Below, one piece after another: positions 23,206 to 31,091 of a stretch of 64,000 nucleotides of DNA. The number at the start of each line of letters is the position of its first letter. Position 1 is the stretch's first letter. The stretch covers positions 1 through 64,000 of the forward strand of contig JBDTSP010000022.1 of assembly GCA_039931065.1 (NCBI GenBank), read 5' to 3'. The notes under the pieces were generated by a model. The model saw only the letters and a list, made by a program, of their open reading frames with translations. It searched no databases and was not told the origin of the DNA. A program made the position numbers and the translations under genes. The DNA is from CADEED01 sp039931065. Lineage in GTDB: Bacteria; Pseudomonadota; Gammaproteobacteria; Steroidobacterales; Steroidobacteraceae.

Positions 23206-24918
23206 TCACTCGATCGTGAACCACTGAACTTCGACGCGGCGGTTCAGCGCGTTGTCGGTCGCACCGCTCGGTTCTTCCCAGCCGCGGCCGACGGCTTCGA
23301 CGCGCGCCTTGTCGATCTCGGGAAATTTCGCCAGCAGGGCCTCATGAACCGCCATCGCGCGTTGCCGCGACAGCTCCATCGCCTTCAACGCCATGCTCTG
23401 CACGAGTTGTTCGCCGCCGGACTGACGGAATTCGTTCACGCGCGCATTGTCGACGTGCCCGCGCAGCACCACTGTTGAGCCGGGCGATACCTGCAGGAAC
23501 CTCTTCACCGTCTGCAGATACTCCTGATTCTGGGCCGCGTTGCGGTCGAGGTTCGAGGAGTTCGGCTCGAAGAAGAAGCGGATGTCCTTGCTGAGCAGCG
23601 GATCACCTTCGAGCGCCGCTTGCGAGGCGGTGCGGATCGGCGCGATCGCGATCTTCTGCTCGGAGAACGGGCTGCGTTTGGACAGGCCGTCGAGAAAACT
23701 CGTGTCCATGAAACGCGCCGGATCCGACGGGTTCTTGATCACGCTGCCATACGCGAGAATCGAAGACTGGAAGATGCCGCCGAACGAACCGGCGGAGTCG
23801 ATCGTGCCGGCGAAGAATGCGCGGTTCTCGGGCAGGTTCGAGAGGTGCACGTGCGCCAGCTCGTCGCGCGCGTCGGCCTCGCTCCACTTGAACGCCTTCG
23901 CGACCACGGCGATGTTCTCCGCCTGGTTGTCACGCAAGCGGCGGTTGCCATCGAGGATGCCGTGCACCAGGCCCTTCACCATTTCGGGATGCGCCTTCGC
24001 GAAGCCCTTGTTCACGGCGAGGATGTCCGCGACGACCAGCAGGTTGCGGTTCGACACCAACGCCTTGGCGGCGCCATTCGAAGCCTCGATCACCTCGTCC
24101 GTCTTCGGCGTCCAGCCGACGCAACCGTTGAGTTTGCCGCTGCCACTCGCGAGCTCATGTTGGTAGGCATCGCAGGCGGTGAACGCGTCTTCGTAGAACA
24201 CCAGGCCGAGCGAGCCTGTGGCGGGCTTCGAATCGAGATCGCGCAGCACAGTCACCGGCACGCCGGCTTCCTGGGCGAGAAAACGAATGAAGAACTCGCT
24301 TTCGTTGAACTGCGAAGCGGCCAGCGTCTTGCCGGCGAGCTTGTTGATCGAGGCGATGCCTTTGTCGACCACCACCATGTCGGCGCCGCGCGAATAACCG
24401 ATCTGCACCGGCACCACTGCGTCGAACTGGCGGCCGAGCACGGCCAGTGCGTCGGCGGTGGTCGCGGTGGCCGCGAGGCGGCCGTTGTTGAGCGGCGACC
24501 AGGTTTCGTCCTCGCTCATCGAGATCGCGACCTTGAAACCGTATTCCTTGAAGAAGAACGATTCCGCGTTGGGTTCGAGCCCACCGTTGGCGACGATCAG
24601 ACCGCCGTAGCCGGCGTATTCGCTGATGTCGATGCGCAGGATGTTGTCCTTCGGCACGAAGGTGTTGGCCGCCTCGAGCGTCGGAGTTCCGGTGACCGGT
24701 TCGATGGGCGTGGGCACGTCGCCGTCGGGTTTTGCGACGCCGGTGTCGGTCTTGACGACCTTGTCGCTGTTGATCGTGGCGGCAGAGCCGTTGCCGCTCG
24801 CTGGCGCGTCCGCCTTTTTCCCGAGCCACAACCAGGCGCCGAGCGCGACGATGCCGAGCAGCAGCAGAACCGTGATGATGTTGCCGGCAACGGAGCCGCG
24901 TGAACGACGTGAAACCAT
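23206..24918 (-). CDS. solute-binding-protein / OmpA peptidoglycan-binding fusion, membrane-anchored
   Basis: A 570-residue protein. One N-terminal membrane anchor (about residues 12-33) is followed by an acidic linker. A type-2 periplasmic binding domain of the NMT1/TauA or phosphate-binding kind follows at about 90-420 (RIDISEYAGYGGLIVANGG, GKTLAASQFNESEFFIRFLAQEAG, HPEMVKGLVHGILDGNR). The end is an OmpA domain at about 440-570 (IRFFFEPNSSNLDRNAA, VVLRGHVDNARVNEF, LSRQRAMAVHEAL, GWEEP...NRRVEV). It would be held in the inner membrane, bind a small ligand and touch peptidoglycan. It is the last gene of the pspA operon. The ligand is unknown. Confidence 0.88.
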   Translation of the reverse strand: MVSRRSRGSVAGNIITVLLLLGIVALGAWLWLGKKADAPASGNGSAATINSDKVVKTDTGVAKPDGDVPTPIEPVTGTPTLEAANTFVPKDNILRIDISEYAGYGGLIVANGGLEPNAESFFFKEYGFKVAISMSEDETWSPLNNGRLAATATTADALAVLGRQFDAVVPVQIGYSRGADMVVVDKGIASINKLAGKTLAASQFNESEFFIRFLAQEAGVPVTVLRDLDSKPATGSLGLVFYEDAFTACDAYQHELASGSGKLNGCVGWTPKTDEVIEASNGAAKALVSNRNLLVVADILAVNKGFAKAHPEMVKGLVHGILDGNRRLRDNQAENIAVVAKAFKWSEADARDELAHVHLSNLPENRAFFAGTIDSAGSFGGIFQSSILAYGSVIKNPSDPARFMDTSFLDGLSKRSPFSEQKIAIAPIRTASQAALEGDPLLSKDIRFFFEPNSSNLDRNAAQNQEYLQTVKRFLQVSPGSTVVLRGHVDNARVNEFRQSGGEQLVQSMALKAMELSRQRAMAVHEALLAKFPEIDKARVEAVGRGWEEPSGATDNALNRRVEVQWFTIE

Positions 24919-24940
24919 GTTTCTACTCCTTAACGAACGA

Positions 24941-25792
24941 TCACTCGGAAACCTTCGCCGCGCGCTTTACGCCGCGCTTCGAAGCCAGGAGATCCGCCGG
25001 AGGCGGCTCATCCGTGAAATTGTCGATGCCCGCGAACAACTCGCGCTGATCCTTGAGCCAGCGATTGGCTTCGTTCAGTGAGGCGGACACCGCATCGAGC
25101 GAGTTCGCCATACTGTTCTCGTCGGTGGCCAGCAGCACCTGCTCACGCACCAGCGACACCTGCTGACGCAGGCGGCCCAACTCCGCATCGACCAGTTCCA
25201 GGCGTTTCTCCGCGCTGGTGTGCGCGGCATGGCGCGACTGGATGACCTCGAGCTGCTGTTCGAGGCTGCGGCGCAGCTCGTCGTCCGTGTCGGGCGCGGC
25301 CAGGCGTTCGCGGCAGCGTTTTTCCTGGTCGTCGAGTTTCTTGCGTTCGCGATCGGCCACCTCGATGACTTCGGCGAACGAGGCGCGCGCCGCGAGTAGT
25401 TTGAGGTGCAGCCAGGCCATCTGGCGCACGTCGCCGATCTGGGAGCCGTGTGCGTCGCCCCGCTGCAGCAGGCTCACGATCTCGGCGGCCTCCTGCTCGA
25501 TTTCGTACTGGCGCGACTGCGCGGCGGAATCGAGGTGGGCCAGCAGGTCTTCGTAACGGGTGGTGCTGTCGCTCACGCCCGCGAGGGCGTCCACCGTCTT
25601 GCGGAAACGCTCGTTGCGCGACAGCGACCAGAGGTACATGCCTTCGAGTCCGAGCCCGATCAGCCACAACCCGGGGTTGATGAAGCCGCCGAGAAATCCA
25701 AACGCCGCGATGCCGAACCAGTTGGGCGGGACCGGCATGCCGAGCGGCCGCGCGTTGAACGCTGCAACAAGGTAGGAGGGTTTGCCTTTCAT
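24941..25792 (-). CDS. membrane protein with long coiled coil, third gene of the pspA operon
   Basis: The start at 25792 (MKGKPSYLVAAFNARPLG) gives 283 residues and overlaps the AAA+ gene by 4 bp (ATGA); the longer open frame upstream runs through that gene and is not real. Residues about 24-58 are hydrophobic and Gly-rich (NWFGIAAFGFLGGFINPGLWLIGLGLEGMYLWSL), giving one or two membrane passes. From residue 60 on the protein is nearly all helical and charged, with coiled-coil character (EKRCRERLAAPDTDDELRRS, AEKRLELVDAELGRLRQQV). No enzyme motif is seen. It may link the ATPase and PspA to the membrane; that is inference. Confidence 0.75.
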   Translation of the reverse strand: MKGKPSYLVAAFNARPLGMPVPPNWFGIAAFGFLGGFINPGLWLIGLGLEGMYLWSLSRNERFRKTVDALAGVSDSTTRYEDLLAHLDSAAQSRQYEIEQEAAEIVSLLQRGDAHGSQIGDVRQMAWLHLKLLAARASFAEVIEVADRERKKLDDQEKRCRERLAAPDTDDELRRSLEQQLEVIQSRHAAHTSAEKRLELVDAELGRLRQQVSLVREQVLLATDENSMANSLDAVSASLNEANRWLKDQRELFAGIDNFTDEPPPADLLASKRGVKRAAKVSE

Positions 25793-27441
25793 GGAGCGGT
25801 TGTCGCCCAGGCGCGAAAGGCTGGCGGCACGAAGTTGAGATCGGTCGCTTCGCGGATCGCGATGCGCATCTGGAACTCGAGTACGTCGGCGGGAACCGGG
25901 TTTTGATACCCCTCGAGGCTGGCTTCGAGTGCGGCGCCGCCGGCCACGTTCTGCGTACGTGAATGGCGGTAAGCCTTGACCACCAGCGCTTCTGCGGCGC
26001 CGGGCGTCAGCAGCGTTGGCATCCTGGGTTCGAGCCTCGTCAGGTCTTCGGGCTTCAGTTCGAGGCCGTAGCGTTTGGCGAGCAACGCGATCAGCTGCGC
26101 GCTCTCGGCCGGGGTGCTGGTGGGCAGCAACGGCACCTTCACGTCCACGCGGCCCGGGCGCTTGAGGTCGACCTCGATGAGGTCGGGGCGCGAGGAGGCC
26201 AGCAACCACAACACGCGGCCGCGATTGCCGCTGTCCGACATCTCCTGGGCGATCATCGAGTAGATGCGGCCGGACAAGCCGCTGTCGCCGCTGCCGGAAT
26301 CGCGCTTGCCGAGCGTCTGGTCCGCTTCGTCGATGAACACCATGCAACGGCCGAGCGCGCGGATCAGGCGGAAGATCTTTTCGAGATTGCCTTCGCTCGA
26401 GCCCACCCAGCGATCGCGGAAATTCTTGAGCTTGACCACGGGTACGCCGGCTTCACCCGCGAGGCACTCCACGAGAAAGGTCTTGCCGGTGCCGACCGGT
26501 CCGCACAGTAGATAGCCCATCGGCAGCGCCTTGAGGTCGCCCGAGCGCCACAACGCGATGTCCTGCCGCAGCCAGGTCTTGAGCGCTTCCTGGCCGTGGT
26601 AATCCTCGAGCGTGCGTTTCGGTTCGATGAACTCGACCAGGCCCGCGGAATCGCGTTCGACCAGTTCTTTCTTGAGCTTCGCGAGATCGGCTTCGCCGAG
26701 CGGTTTGTTCTCGAAGTGACGGCGCTTCACCAGGCTGTCGAGGCTCGCGACCGTGACGCCGGTGAGCGCCGCGGCGATCTGCGCGAGGTTGGCGTCGGCG
26801 GCGAACGCTTTGGGTGACTGCGTCCGCAGCAACGTCAGCGCGGTTTCGAGGGTCGGGCCGTCGGCCAGCGGCACACGTGTCCGGGTCGCATTCGTGGAAT
26901 TGGCAATCAGCGGCTCGACGTCGTTCAAATTGTCGGCGATGAGCAGGCTCACCAGCGGCAACCCGATGAACGGCGACTCGCACGACCAGCCGCGTAACAG
27001 GCTCGTGGCGCTGCCGTGCTCGAAACCTTCGCCGTCGGCCGGCAGGATCTGGTCGAGGCCGCGGATGATCACGGCGACGTTGGGTGTCTTCGCGTCGGAG
27101 CCGAGCAGTCGAAGGTTGCCCAGGTAGCGCAGGTAGCGGTCTATCCACTGAATGGCCTGCAGCGGCTCGCGCATCTGCCGCTGCAGATCGGCGCCCTGCC
27201 ATTTCTTGACGATCTCGCCGCCACGTTCGATCAGAAGCCCGGTGCCCAGATCGTAGCCGAGCACGACGTCAAAACCCTTGAGCAGTGTGCTTTCGAGCCA
27301 GTCACTGAGATTCACCAGCCGGTCGTCGATCACGAGACGATCGTGAACGTTGCCGAACAAGATGAACTGGCCGGACGCACCACTCTTGTAAGCGAGTGCG
27401 AGTTCGTCGGCCCAACTGGGCGTTGCGGAGGGAGCGGGCAC
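25789..27441 (-). CDS. AAA+ ATPase partner of PspA
   Basis: A 550-residue protein. The C-terminal AAA+ module (about 285-500) has Walker A GPVGTGKT, Walker B CMVFIDEADQ, sensor-1 LLASSRPDLIE and arginine-finger residues in LKRPGRVDVKVPL. The N-terminal half (about 20-215) looks like a second, degenerate AAA unit. It has a QFILFGNVHD start, a Walker-B-like NVAVIIRGLDQIL and sensor-like LLIADNLNDVEPLI, but no P-loop. It sits between pspA (31 bp upstream) and the coiled-coil membrane protein (4-bp overlap). An ESCRT-III-like protein paired with an AAA+ ATPase recalls the eukaryotic ESCRT-III/Vps4 pair; remodelling of PspA polymers is an inference. Confidence 0.88.
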   Translation of the reverse strand: MPAPSATPSWADELALAYKSGASGQFILFGNVHDRLVIDDRLVNLSDWLESTLLKGFDVVLGYDLGTGLLIERGGEIVKKWQGADLQRQMREPLQAIQWIDRYLRYLGNLRLLGSDAKTPNVAVIIRGLDQILPADGEGFEHGSATSLLRGWSCESPFIGLPLVSLLIADNLNDVEPLIANSTNATRTRVPLADGPTLETALTLLRTQSPKAFAADANLAQIAAALTGVTVASLDSLVKRRHFENKPLGEADLAKLKKELVERDSAGLVEFIEPKRTLEDYHGQEALKTWLRQDIALWRSGDLKALPMGYLLCGPVGTGKTFLVECLAGEAGVPVVKLKNFRDRWVGSSEGNLEKIFRLIRALGRCMVFIDEADQTLGKRDSGSGDSGLSGRIYSMIAQEMSDSGNRGRVLWLLASSRPDLIEVDLKRPGRVDVKVPLLPTSTPAESAQLIALLAKRYGLELKPEDLTRLEPRMPTLLTPGAAEALVVKAYRHSRTQNVAGGAALEASLEGYQNPVPADVLEFQMRIAIREATDLNFVPPAFRAWATTAP

Positions 27442-27472
27442 GCCCGATTCTCCAGGTTTGGCGTTCAGCTAA

Positions 27473-28219
27473 CTACTGGCCGACGGGCTTTTCGGTGGTG
27501 CCCATGGAGCGCTCGGCCGGAGCCGGCGCGGCGGCGCCCTTGATCGAAATGCCTTCGCGCGCGGCGAAGTCGGCCAGCGCCTGGTCGGCGAGCGCCGTCA
27601 TCTCGGCTTCCTTGACCACGACCTGCGACATGTCGACGGCATCGCGCGCGACGCGCGCGCGGCCGGCGGCCTTGTCGCGCTCTTCCGTGACCATGCCTTC
27701 GAGGCGATTCAGTGTGTCCCCGGCGCCGCCAATATTCGTGATCATGCCGGCGCTGAGTTCCTGGATCTCGGCCATGGCCTGATTCATGCGCATGTCGTTG
27801 ATGGCGCCCTTGAGGCTTTCGATCTTGGCGCGCGCGGTCTGCATGGCGACGTCGCGGGCTTTCACCAGATTCTTGTAGGTGGTTTCAGCCTGCTCGAGCT
27901 GTACGCGGTTTTCCGTGAGCTGCGCTTCGACCGCCTGCAGGCGCAGCGCGTATTGACCGGCGGCAGTGTTGTTGCCGGCGCGGACGTGCGCGGTGGTCTT
28001 CGCGCGCAGGTCTTTCTGCTCGGCCTCGAGCTTGCGCACCTGGCTCATGAGGCGTTCGGCGAGCCCGGCGTGGGAAGCCAGGCCCTGGTTGAAGTTGCCG
28101 ATCTGCTTGCGCAGGTTTTCCTGCTCCAGCTCGAGCAACGCCTCGGGGTTGCGGCGTTCGACGCCGGAAACGAACAGCGACAGAAACCCTTTGAAGAGGT
28201 TGGCGATGCGGCCGAACAT
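27473..28219 (-). CDS. pspA: PspA/IM30 family membrane-stress protein
   Basis: A 248-residue protein that is almost wholly alpha-helical. It begins with the amphipathic membrane-binding helix (MFGRIANLFKGFLSLFVSGVE) and continues with the long coiled hairpin typical of PspA/Vipp1 (ARAKIESLKGAINDMRMNQAMAEIQEL). The last 25 residues are Ala/Pro-rich and divergent. PspA proteins are ESCRT-III homologues that bind stressed inner membranes. It is first in a four-gene operon that lacks pspB, pspC and pspF, so regulation must differ from E. coli. It has a strong site (GGAGG) before the ATG and a terminator-like hairpin just upstream. Confidence 0.92.
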   Translation of the reverse strand: MFGRIANLFKGFLSLFVSGVERRNPEALLELEQENLRKQIGNFNQGLASHAGLAERLMSQVRKLEAEQKDLRAKTTAHVRAGNNTAAGQYALRLQAVEAQLTENRVQLEQAETTYKNLVKARDVAMQTARAKIESLKGAINDMRMNQAMAEIQELSAGMITNIGGAGDTLNRLEGMVTEERDKAAGRARVARDAVDMSQVVVKEAEMTALADQALADFAAREGISIKGAAAPAPAERSMGTTEKPVGQ

Positions 28220-28233
28220 GTGTGCCCTCCGGC

Positions 28234-28257
28234 AAAAACGCCGCGCTCAAGCGCGGC
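28234..28257 (-). terminator. terminator-like hairpin in the pspA leader, possible attenuator
   Basis: On the minus strand GCCGCGC TTGA GCGCGGC forms a 7-bp GC stem with a tetraloop and is followed by GTTTTTG. It ends about 15 nt before the pspA ATG. Any transcript entering pspA must pass through it. Confidence 0.55.
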
Positions 28258-28271
28258 AGGAATGGAGAATA

Positions 28272-28388
28272 AAGGGGGCAGCCCCCTTTTCCCAGCAAAA
28301 GGGGACAGTCACACGCAATCGCCCCCGCCGACGCGGATTCTCGGGCAGTGGCTGTCCCCTTTTGCTAGGAAAAGGGGGCTGCCCCCTT
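28272..28388. repeat. compound REP-like inverted repeat upstream of pspA
   Basis: Two arms of about 37 bp (28272-28308 and 28352-28388) are reverse complements with one mismatch. Each arm contains its own palindrome (AAGGGGGCAGCCCCCTT), then CCTAGCAAAAGGGGACAG or its variant with CCCAGC. The right arm contains the TAG stop of the methyltransferase gene on the minus strand. Closely similar arms appear at 45802-45940. Confidence 0.88.
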
Positions 28389-29081
28389 CCTTGCTACTAG
28401 AAGTAGCTCAGTGGGAACGGGGGTCTTGCGCACCAGCCCGAGCTTGCGCGTAAAGCCGAAATCCCACAGCGACCACCAGGGCGTGGAAGTGCGTACATCG
28501 CGTGCCTCGTCGAACACGAATCCGGCCTCGCGGACTAACTTCAGGTAGCCCTCCGCCGGCCGTTGCACGCCCTCGGGATGGCGGAAGAACCAGCGCACGG
28601 TCCAGGTCCTGATGAATGCCTCGCAGGATTCGCTCAGCAACAGATAGCCGCCGGGTTTGAGCACGCGGTGCAGTTCGCGCAACGCGCCTTGCTGATTCGC
28701 CACGTGATGGATGAGCTGATGGCACAACACTCCGTCCACCGATGCGTCCGGCAGATCGAGCTGCGTGACCGAACAGGCGCGCACTTCCACCGGCACGCCG
28801 GCCTGCTTCGCGGCGGCGCGGGCCAGGGCAAGCATGCGTGGATCGAGATCGACGCCGACGATCGCGCGCGCCGCGAAGTGTTTCTGCAGTAACGCAAAGG
28901 CGAGCCCTTGCCCGCAGCCAACGTCCATCATGCGGTCGAAAGTCGCCGGGGCACCGGGGCCTGCGAGCTCACGCAGATCGGCCACCGCCTTTGAAAGCAC
29001 TTCGCGAAACCAGGTTTCCGTACTCAGAAACCATTTGCCGAAACGGGTTTCCGAAACCCAGTCGGACGCCATCGATTCCAT
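28365..29081 (-). CDS. class I SAM-dependent methyltransferase
   Basis: The ATG at 29081 (MESMASDWVSETRFGKWFL) gives 238 residues; starts at 29099 and 29153 are also in frame but crowd the divergent gene. SAM motif I is MDVGCGQGLAFALL. The acidic motif-II residue is in IVGVDLDPRML, and the later LHRVLKPGGYLLLSE is typical of Methyltransf_11/UbiE-like enzymes. The substrate is unknown. The C-terminal residues (KGAAPFS and stop) are encoded by the REP-like repeat, so the natural end of this protein was probably altered by the repeat. Confidence 0.82.
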   Translation of the reverse strand: MESMASDWVSETRFGKWFLSTETWFREVLSKAVADLRELAGPGAPATFDRMMDVGCGQGLAFALLQKHFAARAIVGVDLDPRMLALARAAAKQAGVPVEVRACSVTQLDLPDASVDGVLCHQLIHHVANQQGALRELHRVLKPGGYLLLSESCEAFIRTWTVRWFFRHPEGVQRPAEGYLKLVREAGFVFDEARDVRTSTPWWSLWDFGFTRKLGLVRKTPVPTELLLVARKGAAPFS

Positions 29082-29097
29082 TGCACAATCATATTCC

Positions 29098-29631
29098 ATG
29101 AAAGCCTTCGCATTCCGCGTCATCGAGGCGTTGCCGCTCGCGGTTTTCCTCATCTATATGGCGGTGGTGGACCCGCGCGCGCAGGATGAGTGGCGGGCCC
29201 CGTATTTTGCGGCGACTGCACTGGCAATTGCCGGTGCGGTGCTGTTATGGCGCGCCGGCGCGATCTTCAATCGCATCTACCTCGGTATCGCCTTCTATTT
29301 CGTGAGCGGCACGATTGCACTCATCACGCGCTGGCCGTGGCTCAATGCCGAATATGGCCGCCTCGAAGGCACGGCGATGCTCTACTGGGTGCTCGCAACC
29401 GGGCTCGCCGCCACCGTGTTCGATGCGCGCGGCTACCTCGGCGTCGATGCGCCGCGTCGCGTGGTACGCGCCAATTCCTGGGCGCTGCTGGCGATCACCG
29501 CGGCCGCGACGGCCGTTTCCCTCTACTTCGTCGGGAATCGGCTGTTCTCCTCGTTCCTGCCCTTCATCGCCGTCTTCACCGCGCATGGCCTCATCAAGGC
29601 GCGCCTGCGCCACACGGCGGCCAGGGCGTAA
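29098..29631 (+). CDS. small integral membrane protein, unknown function
   Basis: A 177-residue protein with about five or six membrane segments (VIEALPLAVFLIYMAVV, YFAATALAIAGAVLLW, IYLGIAFYFVSGTIALI, MLYWVLATGLAATVF, ALLAITAAATAVSLYFVG). The start codon at 29098 lies only 16 bp from the divergent methyltransferase start. I recognise no family and no motif beyond hydrophobicity. The M20 peptidase gene follows 31 bp later and may be co-transcribed. Confidence 0.6.
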   Translation: MKAFAFRVIEALPLAVFLIYMAVVDPRAQDEWRAPYFAATALAIAGAVLLWRAGAIFNRIYLGIAFYFVSGTIALITRWPWLNAEYGRLEGTAMLYWVLATGLAATVFDARGYLGVDAPRRVVRANSWALLAITAAATAVSLYFVGNRLFSSFLPFIAVFTAHGLIKARLRHTAARA

Positions 29632-29662
29632 GATTGCCGGCATTCGAATTCCGGGGTTTCAA

Positions 29663-31078
29663 ATGAACAAACAATTCCTGCCGCTGTTGTGCGGCATGTG
29701 CGTGGCTTTATCAGCCAGCGCCGCGCCGCCGGCGCGCGGACCCTTCGACGCGAAAGCGCGCGAACTGCTCGAAAAGGTCATCGCCATTCCGACCTCGATC
29801 GGCAATGGCAAAGTCCCGGAGATGGCCGAATATCTGGCGGCTGAATTACGCGCCGGCGGGTTTCCGGCCGAAGACGTGCAGGTTTTCCCGCTCGACACCC
29901 CGGGCGACAAGACCGCGGCGTTCGTCGCGCGTTATCGCGGCGATGGCAGCGGCGGCAAACCCATCCTGTTGCTCTCGCACATGGATGTCGTCACCGCCAA
30001 ACGCGAGGATTGGGTGCGCGATCCGTTCAAGCTCACCGAAGAAGGCGGCTATTTCTTCGGGCGCGGCACCAAGGATGTGAAAGACGGCGTCGTGGCGCTG
30101 GTCACGACTTTCCTGCGCCTCAAGAAAGAAGGCTTCAAGCCGAAGCGCGATCTCATCATTTTCTTCAGCGGCGATGAAGAAACCGAGATGGCAACGACCG
30201 TGGCGATGGTGCGCGATCACCGCGACCTGCTCGACGCCGACTACGCGCTGAACTCCGACGCCGGCGGCGGCGCGCTCGACGAACACACGGGCAAGCCCTC
30301 GGTGTTCATGCTCGGCACGGCGGAGAAGACCTACGCCGATTTCACGCTAACTACCCACAACCCCGGCGGCCACAGCTCCGCGCCGCGGGCCAGGAACGCG
30401 ATCTACGATCTGGCCATCGCGTTGCAGAAATTGAGCCAGTTCAGTTTCCCGGTGATGTGGAGCGACACCACGATCGCCAACTTCCGCGTCACCGGCAAGA
30501 TGAAAGGCGGCGAGCTGGGCGACGCCATGGTGCGCTTCGCCGACAATCCGCGCGACGAGAAGGCCGCGGCACTCATCGGCGCGGATCCGTCGTACGTCGG
30601 CAAGACGCGCACCACCTGCGTCGCGACGCTCCTGTCGGGCGGTCACGCCACCAACGCGTTGCCGCAGTCGGCCAGCGCAAACGTGAACTGCCGCATTTTC
30701 CCGGGCGTCAAGATCGACGCAGTGCGAAAGACGCTGCAGGAAATCGTGGGCAGCGATGTCGAGGTCAAGATCGTGGGCGAGCCGATGTCGAGCGATGCGT
30801 CGCCACTGCGTCCGGACGTGCTGGATGCCGTGACGCGCGCGATCCACAAGGTTTATCCCGGCGTGCCGATCGTCCCGAACCAGGATTCCGGCGCGAGCGA
30901 CGGTCTCGTGTTCCGTGCCGCGGGAATTCCGTCGTATGGCGTCGAGGCGCTGTTCATGAAGCCGAGCGAGGAGTTTTCGCACGGTCTCAATGAACGCATT
31001 CCGGTGAGCGCTTTTTACGCGAGCCTCGAGATCTGGTACCAGTTGATCACCGACGTCGGCGGCAAGCGCGCGAAGTAA
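29663..31078 (+). CDS. M20 family metallopeptidase, exported
   Basis: A 471-residue protein with a signal peptide (MNKQFLPLLCGMCVALSASA). M20 zinc ligands and catalytic residues appear in LLLSHMDVV, GRGTKDVKDG, SGDEETEM (catalytic Glu pair), NSDAGGG and the C-terminal EFSHGLNERI. A dimerisation domain lies at about 215-330. Members of this carboxypeptidase/dipeptidase group cleave short peptides or N-acyl amino acids; here it would act in the periplasm. The next gene begins 13 bp after the stop. Confidence 0.92.
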   Translation: MNKQFLPLLCGMCVALSASAAPPARGPFDAKARELLEKVIAIPTSIGNGKVPEMAEYLAAELRAGGFPAEDVQVFPLDTPGDKTAAFVARYRGDGSGGKPILLLSHMDVVTAKREDWVRDPFKLTEEGGYFFGRGTKDVKDGVVALVTTFLRLKKEGFKPKRDLIIFFSGDEETEMATTVAMVRDHRDLLDADYALNSDAGGGALDEHTGKPSVFMLGTAEKTYADFTLTTHNPGGHSSAPRARNAIYDLAIALQKLSQFSFPVMWSDTTIANFRVTGKMKGGELGDAMVRFADNPRDEKAAALIGADPSYVGKTRTTCVATLLSGGHATNALPQSASANVNCRIFPGVKIDAVRKTLQEIVGSDVEVKIVGEPMSSDASPLRPDVLDAVTRAIHKVYPGVPIVPNQDSGASDGLVFRAAGIPSYGVEALFMKPSEEFSHGLNERIPVSAFYASLEIWYQLITDVGGKRAK

Positions 31079-31091
31079 CACTCTCTACGCC

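Noticed and set aside
23620..24903. 427-codon open frame opposite the SBP-OmpA gene
   Set aside because: No recognisable domain, and the minus strand carries a clear two-domain protein over the same span.
25793..26347. N-terminal extension of the coiled-coil membrane protein frame
   Set aside because: It runs inside the AAA+ gene in another frame; the ATGA overlap at 25789-25792 gives the natural start.
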